9,463 nt of DNA from an uncultured Muribaculaceae bacterium (lineage in GTDB: Bacteria; Bacteroidota; Bacteroidia; Bacteroidales; Muribaculaceae). The notes below the pieces were generated by a model, which was not told the origin of the DNA, did not search any database, and saw only the letters and a program-made list of their open reading frames with translations. Position 1 is the first letter of the stretch; each line of letters starts with the position of its first letter. The stretch spans positions 1 to 9,463 of the forward strand of contig CAJTRT010000070.1 in the NCBI GenBank assembly GCA_910579105.1, given 5' to 3'. Position numbers and translations under genes: made by a program. Below are positions 1 through 6,356 of this stretch, in pieces.

Positions 1-160
1 TGGAGAATCCTCCCGCGGGGCGCTGCCCGGGAGCGCCCTGCTGCCGCGGGGCGCCGCCGTTGTTGTTGTGCTGGTGGGGAGCTCCGCCCCCCTGGGGGCG
101 CTGGCCTCCCTGGTTGCCGGGGCGCTGGGCCCCGGACTGGTGCATGGGTCTGTTATCCAT
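1..160 (-). CDS. infC: Probable translation initiation factor IF-3, N-terminal 53 residues only (3' part outside window)
   Basis: An open frame starts at an ATG on the minus strand (160-158), 22 nt after the thrS stop codon, and runs off the window edge. The 53 visible residues begin MDNRPMHQSGAQ and are almost entirely Gly, Gln, Pro, Arg, Asn and Ala, with repeated QRP, GAP and GGQ-like words, so this part is probably disordered. The conserved IF-3 N-domain is not reached. The assignment therefore rests on context: thrS-infC-rpmI-rplT is a widely conserved order, and no other gene is expected this close behind thrS. IF-3 binds the 30S subunit and checks start-codon and initiator-tRNA selection. 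If the call is right, this protein carries a low-complexity N-terminal extension absent from E. coli IF-3. A second in-frame ATG lies at 145-143. The start is ATG, not the rare AUU used by E. coli infC. An unrelated Gly/Gln/Pro-rich protein remains possible. Confidence 0.6.
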   Translation of the reverse strand, partial: MDNRPMHQSGAQRPGNQGGQRPQGGGAPHQHNNNGGAPRQQGAPGQRPAGGFS

Positions 161-182
161 TAAATAGGTTAGTGGTTTCTTT

Positions 183-2114
183 CTATTTGAGCTCGGCCAC
201 CAGGCGCGCTATTTCGTCTGCAAAGGTAGCTATTTTCATCGTACCTTTGTCGCCTTCGCCTTGTTTTCTTACCGAGACTTCGCCGTTTTCAGCCTCTTTT
301 TCACCCACGACGAGCATATAGGGCACGCGGCGCAGCTCGTTGTCGCGGATTTTGCGGCCGATCTTCTCGTTGCGGTCGTCGACGCTGACGCGCACGTCGG
401 CCTCCTCGAGCTGGCGCTGGACCTCGCGGGCGTAGTCGTTGTACTTCTCCGAAATCGGAAGGATGATGGCCTGCTCGGGGGAGAGCCAGAGGGGGAACTT
501 GCCGGCGGTGTGTTCCAGCAGCACGGCCACGAAGCGTTCAAGCGACCCGAACGGCGCGCGGTGGATCATCACCGGGCGGTGCTTCTGGTTGTCGGCGCCG
601 GTGTATTCGAGCTGGAAGCGCTCGGGCAGGTTGTAGTCGACCTGGATGGTGCCCAGCTGCCAGCGGCGGCCGATCGCGTCCTTGACCATGAAGTCGAGCT
701 TCGGTCCGTAGAAGGCGGCCTCGCCGAGTTCCTTGCGGGCTTTCAGCCCCTTTTCCTCGCACGCCTCTATGATGGCGGTCTCGGCCAGATGCCAGTTCTC
801 GTCAGAGCCGATGTATTTCTCCTTGTTCTTCGGGTCGCGCAGCGAGATCTGCGCCTCGAAGTTGTTGAAGTCAAGCGCCTTGAAGATGTAGAAGATGATG
901 TCCATCACCTTCAGGAACTCGTCCTTGATCTGGTCGGGGGCGCAGAAGATGTGGGCGTCGTCCTGCGTGAACCCGCGCACGCGCGTCAGGCCGTGAAGCT
1001 CGCCGGTCTGCTCGTAGCGGTACACCGTGCCGAACTCCGCCAGGCGCAGCGGCAGGTCGCGGTAGGAGCGGGGCGACGACTTGAATATCTCGCAGTGGTG
1101 GGGGCAGTTCATGGGTTTGAGCATGTACTCCTCCCCCTCCTGCGGCGTGTGGATGGGCTGGAACGAGTCCTTGCCGTACTTGGCATAGTGGCCCGAGGTG
1201 ACGTACAGCAGTTTGTTGCCTATGTGCGGGGTGATTACCTGCAGGTAGCCGTATTTCTTCTGTATCTTGCGCAGGAACTGTTCCAGGCGGTCGCGCAGGG
1301 CGGCGCCTTTCGGAAGCCACAGGGGGAGGCCCGCCCCGACGTTGGTCGAGAACGCGAACAGCTCCATCTCCTTGCCCAGCTTGCGGTGGTCGCGCTTCTT
1401 GGCCTCCTCCAGGAGCTGCAGGTACTCGTCGAGCATCTTCTTCTTGGGGAAGGTCACGCCGTAGATGCGCACCAGCTGGTTGCGCTTCTCGTCGCCGCGC
1501 CAGTAGGCGCCGGCGAGGCTCATCACCTTGCACGCCTTGATCACGCCCGTCGAGGGGAGGTGCGGCCCGCGGCAGAGGTCGGTGAAGTCGCCCTGCGTGT
1601 AGGTCGTTATGTGGCCGTCTTCGAGTTCCGAGATGAGCTCGCACTTGTATTCCTCGTTCTTGTCGCCGAAGAATTTCAGCGCGTCGGCCTTGGAGATGTC
1701 GCGGCGCTCGATTTTCTCGTCGCGGCGGGCGAGCTCCAGCATCTTCGCCTCGATGGCGGGGAAGTCGGCCGCCGTGATGCTGTGGCCGTTGGGGTCTATG
1801 TCATAGTAGAAGCCGTTCTCGACCGCCGGGCCGATGCCGAACTTCACTCCGGGATACAGCTCCTGGAGCGCCTCGGCCAGCAGGTGCGCCGAGCTGTGCC
1901 AGAAGGCGTGCTTCCCCTCGGGGTCGTCCCATTTGAACAGCTTTATTGACGCGTCCCTGCCTATGGGGCGGGTCAGGTCCCACTCCTGGTCGTTGACAGA
2001 AGCGGCCAGCACGTCGCGGGCGAGCTGCGGGGAGAGCGATCTGGCGATGTCGAGGGGCGTCACGCCTGCCTCGTACTGTTTCACCGACGAATCGGGAAAG
2101 GTGATGTTAATCAT
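183..2114 (-). CDS. thrS: Threonyl-tRNA synthetase (ThrRS), complete
   Basis: Class II aminoacyl-tRNA synthetase that charges tRNA-Thr with threonine in the cytoplasm. Its 643 residues match the usual bacterial length. Visible in order: a TGS domain (about 1-62, beginning MINITFPDSS); the editing domain that hydrolyses Ser-tRNA-Thr, with HSSAH (H73, H77) and the CRGPH segment (C181, H185); the catalytic core (about 240-535) with the three expected zinc ligands C337 (MNCPHHC), H388 (DDAHIF) and H518 (MIHRAPFGS); motif 2 around R366 (VYRYE); motif 3 ending GSLERF with R527; and a C-terminal anticodon-binding domain (about 545-643). No catalytic residue appears to be missing. The ATG at 2114 is chosen because it starts the TGS domain at the normal place. 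The gene is read from a Bacteroidetes-type promoter at 2214-2245 through a leader with two hairpins, one resembling the anticodon arm of tRNA-Thr. infC follows after 22 nt, so the two are probably cotranscribed. Confidence 0.98.
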   Translation of the reverse strand: MINITFPDSSVKQYEAGVTPLDIARSLSPQLARDVLAASVNDQEWDLTRPIGRDASIKLFKWDDPEGKHAFWHSSAHLLAEALQELYPGVKFGIGPAVENGFYYDIDPNGHSITAADFPAIEAKMLELARRDEKIERRDISKADALKFFGDKNEEYKCELISELEDGHITTYTQGDFTDLCRGPHLPSTGVIKACKVMSLAGAYWRGDEKRNQLVRIYGVTFPKKKMLDEYLQLLEEAKKRDHRKLGKEMELFAFSTNVGAGLPLWLPKGAALRDRLEQFLRKIQKKYGYLQVITPHIGNKLLYVTSGHYAKYGKDSFQPIHTPQEGEEYMLKPMNCPHHCEIFKSSPRSYRDLPLRLAEFGTVYRYEQTGELHGLTRVRGFTQDDAHIFCAPDQIKDEFLKVMDIIFYIFKALDFNNFEAQISLRDPKNKEKYIGSDENWHLAETAIIEACEEKGLKARKELGEAAFYGPKLDFMVKDAIGRRWQLGTIQVDYNLPERFQLEYTGADNQKHRPVMIHRAPFGSLERFVAVLLEHTAGKFPLWLSPEQAIILPISEKYNDYAREVQRQLEEADVRVSVDDRNEKIGRKIRDNELRRVPYMLVVGEKEAENGEVSVRKQGEGDKGTMKIATFADEIARLVAELK

Positions 2115-2140
2115 TGTTCAAAGTTTTGTTTATCAAGACA

Positions 2141-2161
2141 TTGCCGCCAACAACGCGGCAA
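2141..2161 (-). promoter_or_regulatory. thrS leader hairpin resembling a tRNA-Thr(UGU) anticodon arm; candidate autoregulatory operator
   Basis: Read as thrS mRNA, the arms UUGCCGC and GCGGCAA pair perfectly (7 bp) around a 7-nt loop GUUGUUG. If the loop is numbered as tRNA positions 32-38, U33 is present and positions 34-36 are UGU, a threonine anticodon; G35 and U36 are the anticodon bases by which ThrRS recognises its tRNA. The hairpin lies at -47 to -27 from the AUG. No U-run follows it, so it is not a terminator. In E. coli, ThrRS represses its own translation by binding a leader stem-loop that mimics the tRNA-Thr anticodon arm at a similar distance from the start. That this hairpin does the same is inference from shape and sequence. 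Differences from a true arm are a 7-bp rather than 5-bp stem, U at position 37 and G at 38. Confidence 0.5.
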
Positions 2162-2185
2162 CCAAACACACTTTACGCGACCTCT

Positions 2186-2202
2186 GCCCGCCAAAGGCGC
2201 GC
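2186..2202 (-). promoter_or_regulatory. Second hairpin near the 5' end of the thrS leader
   Basis: In thrS mRNA sense, GCGCGCC and GGCGGGC face each other across a UUU loop. Four pairs close the loop, one G-G mismatch follows, then two more pairs. The stem starts about 5-9 nt after the predicted transcription start and is joined to the anticodon-like hairpin by a 24-nt linker (2162-2185). It has no U-tract, so it does not look like an intrinsic terminator. It may protect the 5' end of the mRNA, or act as a second ThrRS contact as the upstream stem-loop of the E. coli operator does. The sequence shows only the pairing potential. Confidence 0.4.
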
Positions 2203-2213
2203 AAAAATCGCCA

Positions 2214-2245
2214 CAAAGATACGAAATCGCGGCGAGATTAACAAA
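2214..2245 (-). promoter_or_regulatory. Bacteroidetes-type promoter of thrS
   Basis: On the minus strand, TTTG (2245-2242) is followed after 20 bp by TATCTTTG (2221-2214). This matches the Bacteroides primary sigma consensus of a -33 TTTG and a -7 TAnnTTTG at normal spacing. Transcription should start at about 2207-2211, giving a thrS leader of about 93-97 nt. No good Shine-Dalgarno sequence precedes the thrS ATG; the last 25 nt of the leader are AT-rich, as is common in Bacteroidetes. Confidence 0.75.
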
Positions 2246-2261
2246 ATATTCGTCGAATTAG

Positions 2262-2284
2262 TGTAAATTCGCGTTGTATTTACA
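2262..2284. repeat. Perfect inverted repeat (7 bp arms, 9 bp spacer) just upstream of the membrane-protein gene
   Basis: TGTAAAT (2262-2268) and ATTTACA (2278-2284) are exact reverse complements separated by TCGCGTTGT. Arm centres are 16 bp apart, and the repeat ends 7 nt before the ATG at 2292. It overlaps the only weak promoter-like word for the plus-strand gene, TAAATTCG at 2264-2271 (one mismatch to TAnnTTTG, with no convincing TTTG at the right spacing). It could be a repressor or activator site, or an AT-rich hairpin at the very 5' end of the mRNA. The symmetry is visible; the role is inference. Confidence 0.45.
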
Positions 2285-2291
2285 ATCCCTT

Positions 2292-3896
2292 ATGGCACAA
2301 AAGTTTGAGAACTATTCCGGCCTCCCGGCCCATGCCGTTCTGGCGGCGGTCGCGGTCTCGTTTTTCCTCCTCGCGCTGTGGACCCCGCTGATGCAGGACG
2401 ACCTGGTGTTCATGGCTCAGTCGGCCGACCTTTCGCGTGTCGGGGAACCTGGTGGGGCGGCGGCGTTCTCATGGGACGCGTGGCTCGGCCACGTCCGGCT
2501 GATGTATGTCGAGAACAACGGGCGTCTCGCCAACATTCTCGCCCCTCTCGGCGCTTGGCTTCTGCCTCAATGGCTCCGCGCGCTCCTGATCGGCCTCTGC
2601 TCCGCCTGGATTTTCGCTGTCGCTGGACGTATGGCTTTCGGGCGGTGGGATAACTGGCGCGGACTGGCCGCGATGTGGGCCGTCTCATTGGCGGCGTGGC
2701 CCTGGCGCGACCGCCTGATGTTCTGGGATTACGCCCTCAACTATCTTTCCGCCAGCGCTTTGCTCCTGCCTTTTCTGTATCTTTTCTGTAAACGCCGGCC
2801 GACCGGGAGGTTTGTCGCCCTCGGCGCGCTCTGCGGCTTCTTCGGGGCCTGGATGCATGACGGCAGCGCCCTCTGCATGGCCGCTTCCGTTGGCACCCTG
2901 GCCATTTTACGCCGTTTGCGCCTCTCCCGCGGGGAGTGGGCGATGGCGGCCGCCCTGGTTCTCGGCACCGCCGCGGCGCTCGCCTCTCCGGGCGAGTGGC
3001 AGCGGGCATCCGGCGAGGTAGGCAGCTCGTCCCTGCTACGCAACTTGTGGGTCTCTCTGCGCATCGAGCCTCTGGTGTGGGTGCTGGCCGGAAGTGCCGC
3101 GGCACTTCCGTTGCTCCCCACGGAGCAACGGAAGAAGCTGCTTGGCGCGTGGAGGGCCGGCGGCCTCCTGCCAGGGTGCGCGCTGATGGCGTTCTATTCG
3201 TTCGCTATGAGCCTTCTCCTTGACCCGTCGGGGCGGTATGGATGGCAGGCGGGGGTGTTTGCTGCGGTCGCCCTGTTCGGTCTGTGGCGGGGGGTGTTCC
3301 TGAAAGCCTCTCGCGGTGTCATGAATTTCGCGGCGCTGTCGATGGCCTGTGCCGCGGCGGCGGTTATGGCCTCGGCCATAAGTTTCCAGCACAGGCTGTG
3401 GGTGGAGAATGGGGAAATCCTCGCCGAGGCCGAGGTTTCGGAGACAGGCACGGTGTTTCGCGACGTGCTTTCCAGGGCCGACGAGCCGCTTTTGGCGCTA
3501 CGGCTTCCGGCTTCTGAGGTTTGGAGGAACTCCTTCCAGATGGCGTGCGCCAACGCTTCCCGTTCGCCACGCGGGAAAATGGTGGCTGTCGTGCCGGAGG
3601 CTCTACGCGGCTTCGACGTTGACTCCCTGCGCCTCCTTGGCGGGAATGCCGGGGTGGGGGAATACAGGGGCTATATCATCAGTATCGATACAGTCACCCC
3701 TTTCGACGTGCCGGGCTTTCTCTGCGGGGCGCAGCGCTCGGCTGTCTGCGACCTCGTGCTGACGGCTCCCGACGGCTCTTCAAGCAGTGCGACGTTCGGG
3801 GTTTACAAGTTCCGCGTGCCACGTTCGGGCGGCAGGGCTGTGGCGCTGTGGGGGCCTGTCAGCGGGGAAGTTTCCGCCGCCTCCACGCTGCGATAG
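2292..3896 (+). CDS. Multi-pass membrane protein resembling the DUF6056 / GT-C-like group
   Basis: 534 residues from the ATG at 2292. The frame could also open at a TTG at 2274, but ATG is preferred because the TTG lies inside the inverted repeat. About ten hydrophobic segments occupy residues 13-365 (clear ones near 13-33, 83-112, 147-165, 174-200, 213-232, 255-275, 292-311, 318-336 and 343-364). A less hydrophobic C-terminal part of about 170 residues follows. The first outer loop carries an acidic pair (LMQDD, D36-D37), as in many GT-C lipid-linked-sugar transferases. FWDYALNYLSAS (144-155) and MHDGSA (188-193) resemble motifs of DUF6056 proteins, which are common in Bacteroidales. A role in moving sugars onto envelope glycans is plausible but unproven. 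It is transcribed away from thrS, has no operon partner, and its last 38 bp overlap the convergent glycosyltransferase gene. The family call is from memory of motif patterns and is moderately sure. Confidence 0.8.
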   Translation: MAQKFENYSGLPAHAVLAAVAVSFFLLALWTPLMQDDLVFMAQSADLSRVGEPGGAAAFSWDAWLGHVRLMYVENNGRLANILAPLGAWLLPQWLRALLIGLCSAWIFAVAGRMAFGRWDNWRGLAAMWAVSLAAWPWRDRLMFWDYALNYLSASALLLPFLYLFCKRRPTGRFVALGALCGFFGAWMHDGSALCMAASVGTLAILRRLRLSRGEWAMAAALVLGTAAALASPGEWQRASGEVGSSSLLRNLWVSLRIEPLVWVLAGSAAALPLLPTEQRKKLLGAWRAGGLLPGCALMAFYSFAMSLLLDPSGRYGWQAGVFAAVALFGLWRGVFLKASRGVMNFAALSMACAAAAVMASAISFQHRLWVENGEILAEAEVSETGTVFRDVLSRADEPLLALRLPASEVWRNSFQMACANASRSPRGKMVAVVPEALRGFDVDSLRLLGGNAGVGEYRGYIISIDTVTPFDVPGFLCGAQRSAVCDLVLTAPDGSSSSATFGVYKFRVPRSGGRAVALWGPVSGEVSAASTLR

Positions 3897-4869
3897 GCGC
3901 TCTCAGCAGCCCCGCCCCCTGCGCTTTCATCAGCAGCCGTTCTTTCAAGGGTATTTTTATCTCCTCCGTGAGGCAGAAAGCCACGAGTCTGTCGCGGCGC
4001 GCGTGGTAGTTTTCGACGAACGATATGCCGAAGAGGAACGCCACGCTTCCGTCTGTGCCGGACTGGAACTTCTCGCGCGGAACGCCGAGCGCCTCGGCGA
4101 TCCGCAGCCTCAGCCGCAGGGTGTCAAGTGTGAAGTCGAAACATTTGGCGAGGTCAGCCGCCCCGCTCGCGGTGTCCCCGCCGGCGCGGTAGTCGAGGGT
4201 GCTTTCAGGCAGGTAGGCCACACCCCCCTTGGCCGCCAGGCAGCACATCAGTTGCAGGTCCTCGCACGGCAGCCAGTCCGCTTGGAACAATTCCGGGTAG
4301 CGCTCATATGCCTCCGCAGCGTCTTTACGCCTGAACATAGCCGTGCAGGAGTGGATCAGCGGCTTACCCTGCCTGCCGAGCAGTTCGGCCAAGAGCCCGC
4401 CAGCGGGGACGAACGGCCTGAGTGCCGGGTCGGTTGCCGCGTCGGGGTTGCCCGGCGTGCGTTTCCCGGTCTGGCTGTCGAGCCGGTGCCAGCCGGTGTG
4501 CGCGATGGCGGTTTCCGGGTGACGGTCGAGCAGTTCGGCCTGCTTGAAGAGTTTCAGCGGATCGGTCCAGCGGTCGTCGCCGGCGCAGTCGGCGATGTAT
4601 TCACCCCGGCACAGGCGCAGGGTGTCGTAATAGTTCCTTACAAGCCCAAGATTGCGCGGGGTCTGCCGGAATCGCACGCGGTCGGGATAGAAGTCGGCGT
4701 AGTCGCGGCATATCCGCGGGGTGCTGTCATAGGAGCAGTCGTCGGATATGACTATCTCGTAAGGGAACGGCGCCTCCTGTGCCAGCACCGAGTCGAGCGC
4801 TTCCCCGATTGTATCCTCCTGGTTGTATGTCAGCACTATCACTGACACTTTCGGCATGGCGTTCTCCAT
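3859..4869 (-). CDS. Family 2 (GT-A) glycosyltransferase, last gene of the mre/rod operon
   Basis: 336-residue soluble enzyme with no membrane segment. It opens with the GT2 signature KVSVIVLTYNQEDTIGEAL (7-25). The first nucleotide-binding acidic pair is in SDDCSYD (D43-D44), RNLGLVRNY spans 72-80, the metal-binding DxD-like motif is CAGDD (D98-D99) followed by RW, and the catalytic ED pair is at E203-D204 (CEDLQL). GT2 enzymes transfer a sugar from a nucleotide donor; the donor and acceptor cannot be told here. The closest style is the polysaccharide-type GT2 enzymes that extend surface glycans. The start lies 6 nt after the rodA stop, so it is almost certainly cotranscribed and perhaps translationally coupled with rodA. 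An alternative start is the in-frame ATG at 4857 (MPKVSVIVL), also typical of the family. The 3' end overlaps the opposite membrane-protein gene. No terminator is visible after it. Confidence 0.93.
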   Translation of the reverse strand: MENAMPKVSVIVLTYNQEDTIGEALDSVLAQEAPFPYEIVISDDCSYDSTPRICRDYADFYPDRVRFRQTPRNLGLVRNYYDTLRLCRGEYIADCAGDDRWTDPLKLFKQAELLDRHPETAIAHTGWHRLDSQTGKRTPGNPDAATDPALRPFVPAGGLLAELLGRQGKPLIHSCTAMFRRKDAAEAYERYPELFQADWLPCEDLQLMCCLAAKGGVAYLPESTLDYRAGGDTASGAADLAKCFDFTLDTLRLRLRIAEALGVPREKFQSGTDGSVAFLFGISFVENYHARRDRLVAFCLTEEIKIPLKERLLMKAQGAGLLRAPIAAWRRRKLPR

Positions 4870-4875
4870 AACGGG

Positions 4876-6351
4876 TCATTGGGTGAGGCGCGACCGGCGC
4901 GACGCGTCGATGCGCAGCAGTATGAACAGCAGGATCGTGAAGCCCCAGAGCGACGAGCCACCGTAGCTGAAAAACGGCAGCGGTATGCCGATCACCGGGC
5001 ACAGGCCTATAACCATCCCTATGTTGATGCAGAAATGGAATATCAGATACGAGGCGACGCAGTAGGCGTAGACCCTCCCGAACGTCGTCGGCTGTCTTTC
5101 GGCTATCGACAGCACCCGCAGTATCAGTATCAGGAACAGCAGGATCACACCCGCCGTCCCCAGGAAGCCTTCCTCCTCGCCGATGGTGCAGAAGATGAAG
5201 TCGGTGTGCTGCTCGGGAACATATTTCAGCTTTGTCTGGGTCCCTTTGAGGAAGCCCTTGCCGGTGATTCCCCCCGAGCCGATGGCGATTTTCGACTGGT
5301 TCACGTTGTATCCGTCGCCGCGCGGGTCGTCAATCACCCCGAAAGCCACCAGTATGCGCTTTTGCTGGTGGGGCATCATGTGGTCGAACACCATGTTGAC
5401 GGAGAAAAGGAACCCGACCGACAGGCACACCGTCAACAGGGTTATGACTATCTTCCGCGACTGCGACCGCAGCATCTCGAACAGGCAGTAGGCCGCTCCG
5501 CCGCCGATTACGCTCAGGAAGTAGACGTAGCCTCCCGGCTCTATGCCCCATATCGACAGAACCGCTTCGACGACGGCCGTCCCCGCGAACCACAGGAACA
5601 CGTTCCGCGCCACTATGATCCGCTTGACGTAGAACCCCAGCATCGCCACCATGATCAGCATCAGCATCACGAACACCCAGAACTGCCCCGAGGGGATGCC
5701 GATGATCACGCTCTCTGTGAATTTCAGCGACACCACGAAGATCACTACCGCCAGAAGCGCCGCCCCGAGCACCAGCCCGCTCATCCCCTCGCGGTAGAGC
5801 ACGAAGAACAGCGACAGGTAGACCAGCGCCGAGCCGGTCTCCTTCTGCGCGAGAATCAGCGCGATAGGCACGAAGATTATGGCCAGCGCCCTGGCGTAGT
5901 TCCCCGGCTTGGCGTTGAGGTGGAAGCTGTATGAGCTGAACAGTTTCGCCAGGGCCAGCGCCGTCGCGAACTTGCCGAACTCCGCCGGCTGCAGGCTCAT
6001 AGGTCCCAGCACCAGCCACGACCTCGACCCCTTGATGTCGGGCGCGATGAAGATCGTGACCAGCAGAAGCAGCAGCACGGCGAAATAAATCGGGTAGGCG
6101 TATGTCTCGAATATCCGCGAGTCTATGGTCAGCAGCGCGCCTCCGAGAAGGGCCGCCAGGCCGATCCAGCGGAGCTGCTTGCCCGAGAACTCGCTGAATG
6201 AGAAGATGCTGGCGTTGTCGAAGTCGTAGCTCGCGGCGTAGATGCTCACCACCCCGGCGAACACCAGGATGAAATAGAGCGCCACAGTCAGCCAGTCGAT
6301 ATGGCGCAGCGGCGATTCGTTGCCATTGTTCGGGCGGTAGGTCGGTCTCAT
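4876..6351 (-). CDS. rodA: Rod-shape SEDS peptidoglycan glycosyltransferase RodA
   Basis: Integral membrane enzyme that polymerises lipid II into glycan strands as partner of PBP2 in the elongasome. SEDS landmarks are visible: SLQPAEFGKF with E124 and K127, QKETGSAL (169-176), QSKIAIGSGGITGKG (352-366), the periplasmic PEQHTDFIF containing the putative catalytic Asp D384, and the C-terminal CPVIGIPLPFFSYGGSS (451-467). At 491 residues it is much longer than E. coli RodA (370). The extra length lies between the KETGSAL segment and the QKRI loop near 330, where about three additional hydrophobic helices fit (around 222-243, 252-268 and 275-295). I believe long RodA proteins are usual in Bacteroidales but cannot verify it here. 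A 15-residue polar N-terminus precedes the first helix. The start is 5 nt after the mrdA stop and the stop is 6 nt before the glycosyltransferase, which supports one operon. Confidence 0.96.
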   Translation of the reverse strand: MRPTYRPNNGNESPLRHIDWLTVALYFILVFAGVVSIYAASYDFDNASIFSFSEFSGKQLRWIGLAALLGGALLTIDSRIFETYAYPIYFAVLLLLLVTIFIAPDIKGSRSWLVLGPMSLQPAEFGKFATALALAKLFSSYSFHLNAKPGNYARALAIIFVPIALILAQKETGSALVYLSLFFVLYREGMSGLVLGAALLAVVIFVVSLKFTESVIIGIPSGQFWVFVMLMLIMVAMLGFYVKRIIVARNVFLWFAGTAVVEAVLSIWGIEPGGYVYFLSVIGGGAAYCLFEMLRSQSRKIVITLLTVCLSVGFLFSVNMVFDHMMPHQQKRILVAFGVIDDPRGDGYNVNQSKIAIGSGGITGKGFLKGTQTKLKYVPEQHTDFIFCTIGEEEGFLGTAGVILLFLILILRVLSIAERQPTTFGRVYAYCVASYLIFHFCINIGMVIGLCPVIGIPLPFFSYGGSSLWGFTILLFILLRIDASRRSRLTQ

Positions 6352-6356
6352 CGCTG

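Noticed and set aside
261..1949. 562-codon open frame on the plus strand opposite thrS
   Set aside because: It is antisense to a fully conserved thrS. The translation is an unstructured run of Val, Ala, Leu, Gly and Arg with no known motif. Long antisense frames are expected opposite GC-rich genes with strong third-position bias.
2141..2161. Intrinsic terminator or attenuator reading of the thrS leader hairpin
   Set aside because: No U-run follows the stem in the thrS direction, and no leader peptide with Thr codons or alternative terminator stem was found.
2115..2215. T-box riboswitch upstream of thrS
   Set aside because: The leader of about 95 nt is too short for a canonical T-box, and no T-box bulge sequence or terminator/antiterminator pair is visible.
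2274..2276. TTG as the start of the plus-strand membrane-protein gene
   Set aside because: It lies inside the inverted repeat, adds only six residues, and a normal ATG follows at 2292.
3787..4845. 352-codon plus-strand open frame opposite the glycosyltransferase
   Set aside because: The minus-strand frame has clear GT2 motifs, while this one has none and is Arg/Val/Gly-rich, typical of a shadow frame.
4879..5934. 351-codon plus-strand open frame opposite rodA
   Set aside because: Its composition (Arg, Gln, His, Asp, Glu) is what a reversed membrane-protein gene gives; rodA is certain on the other strand.
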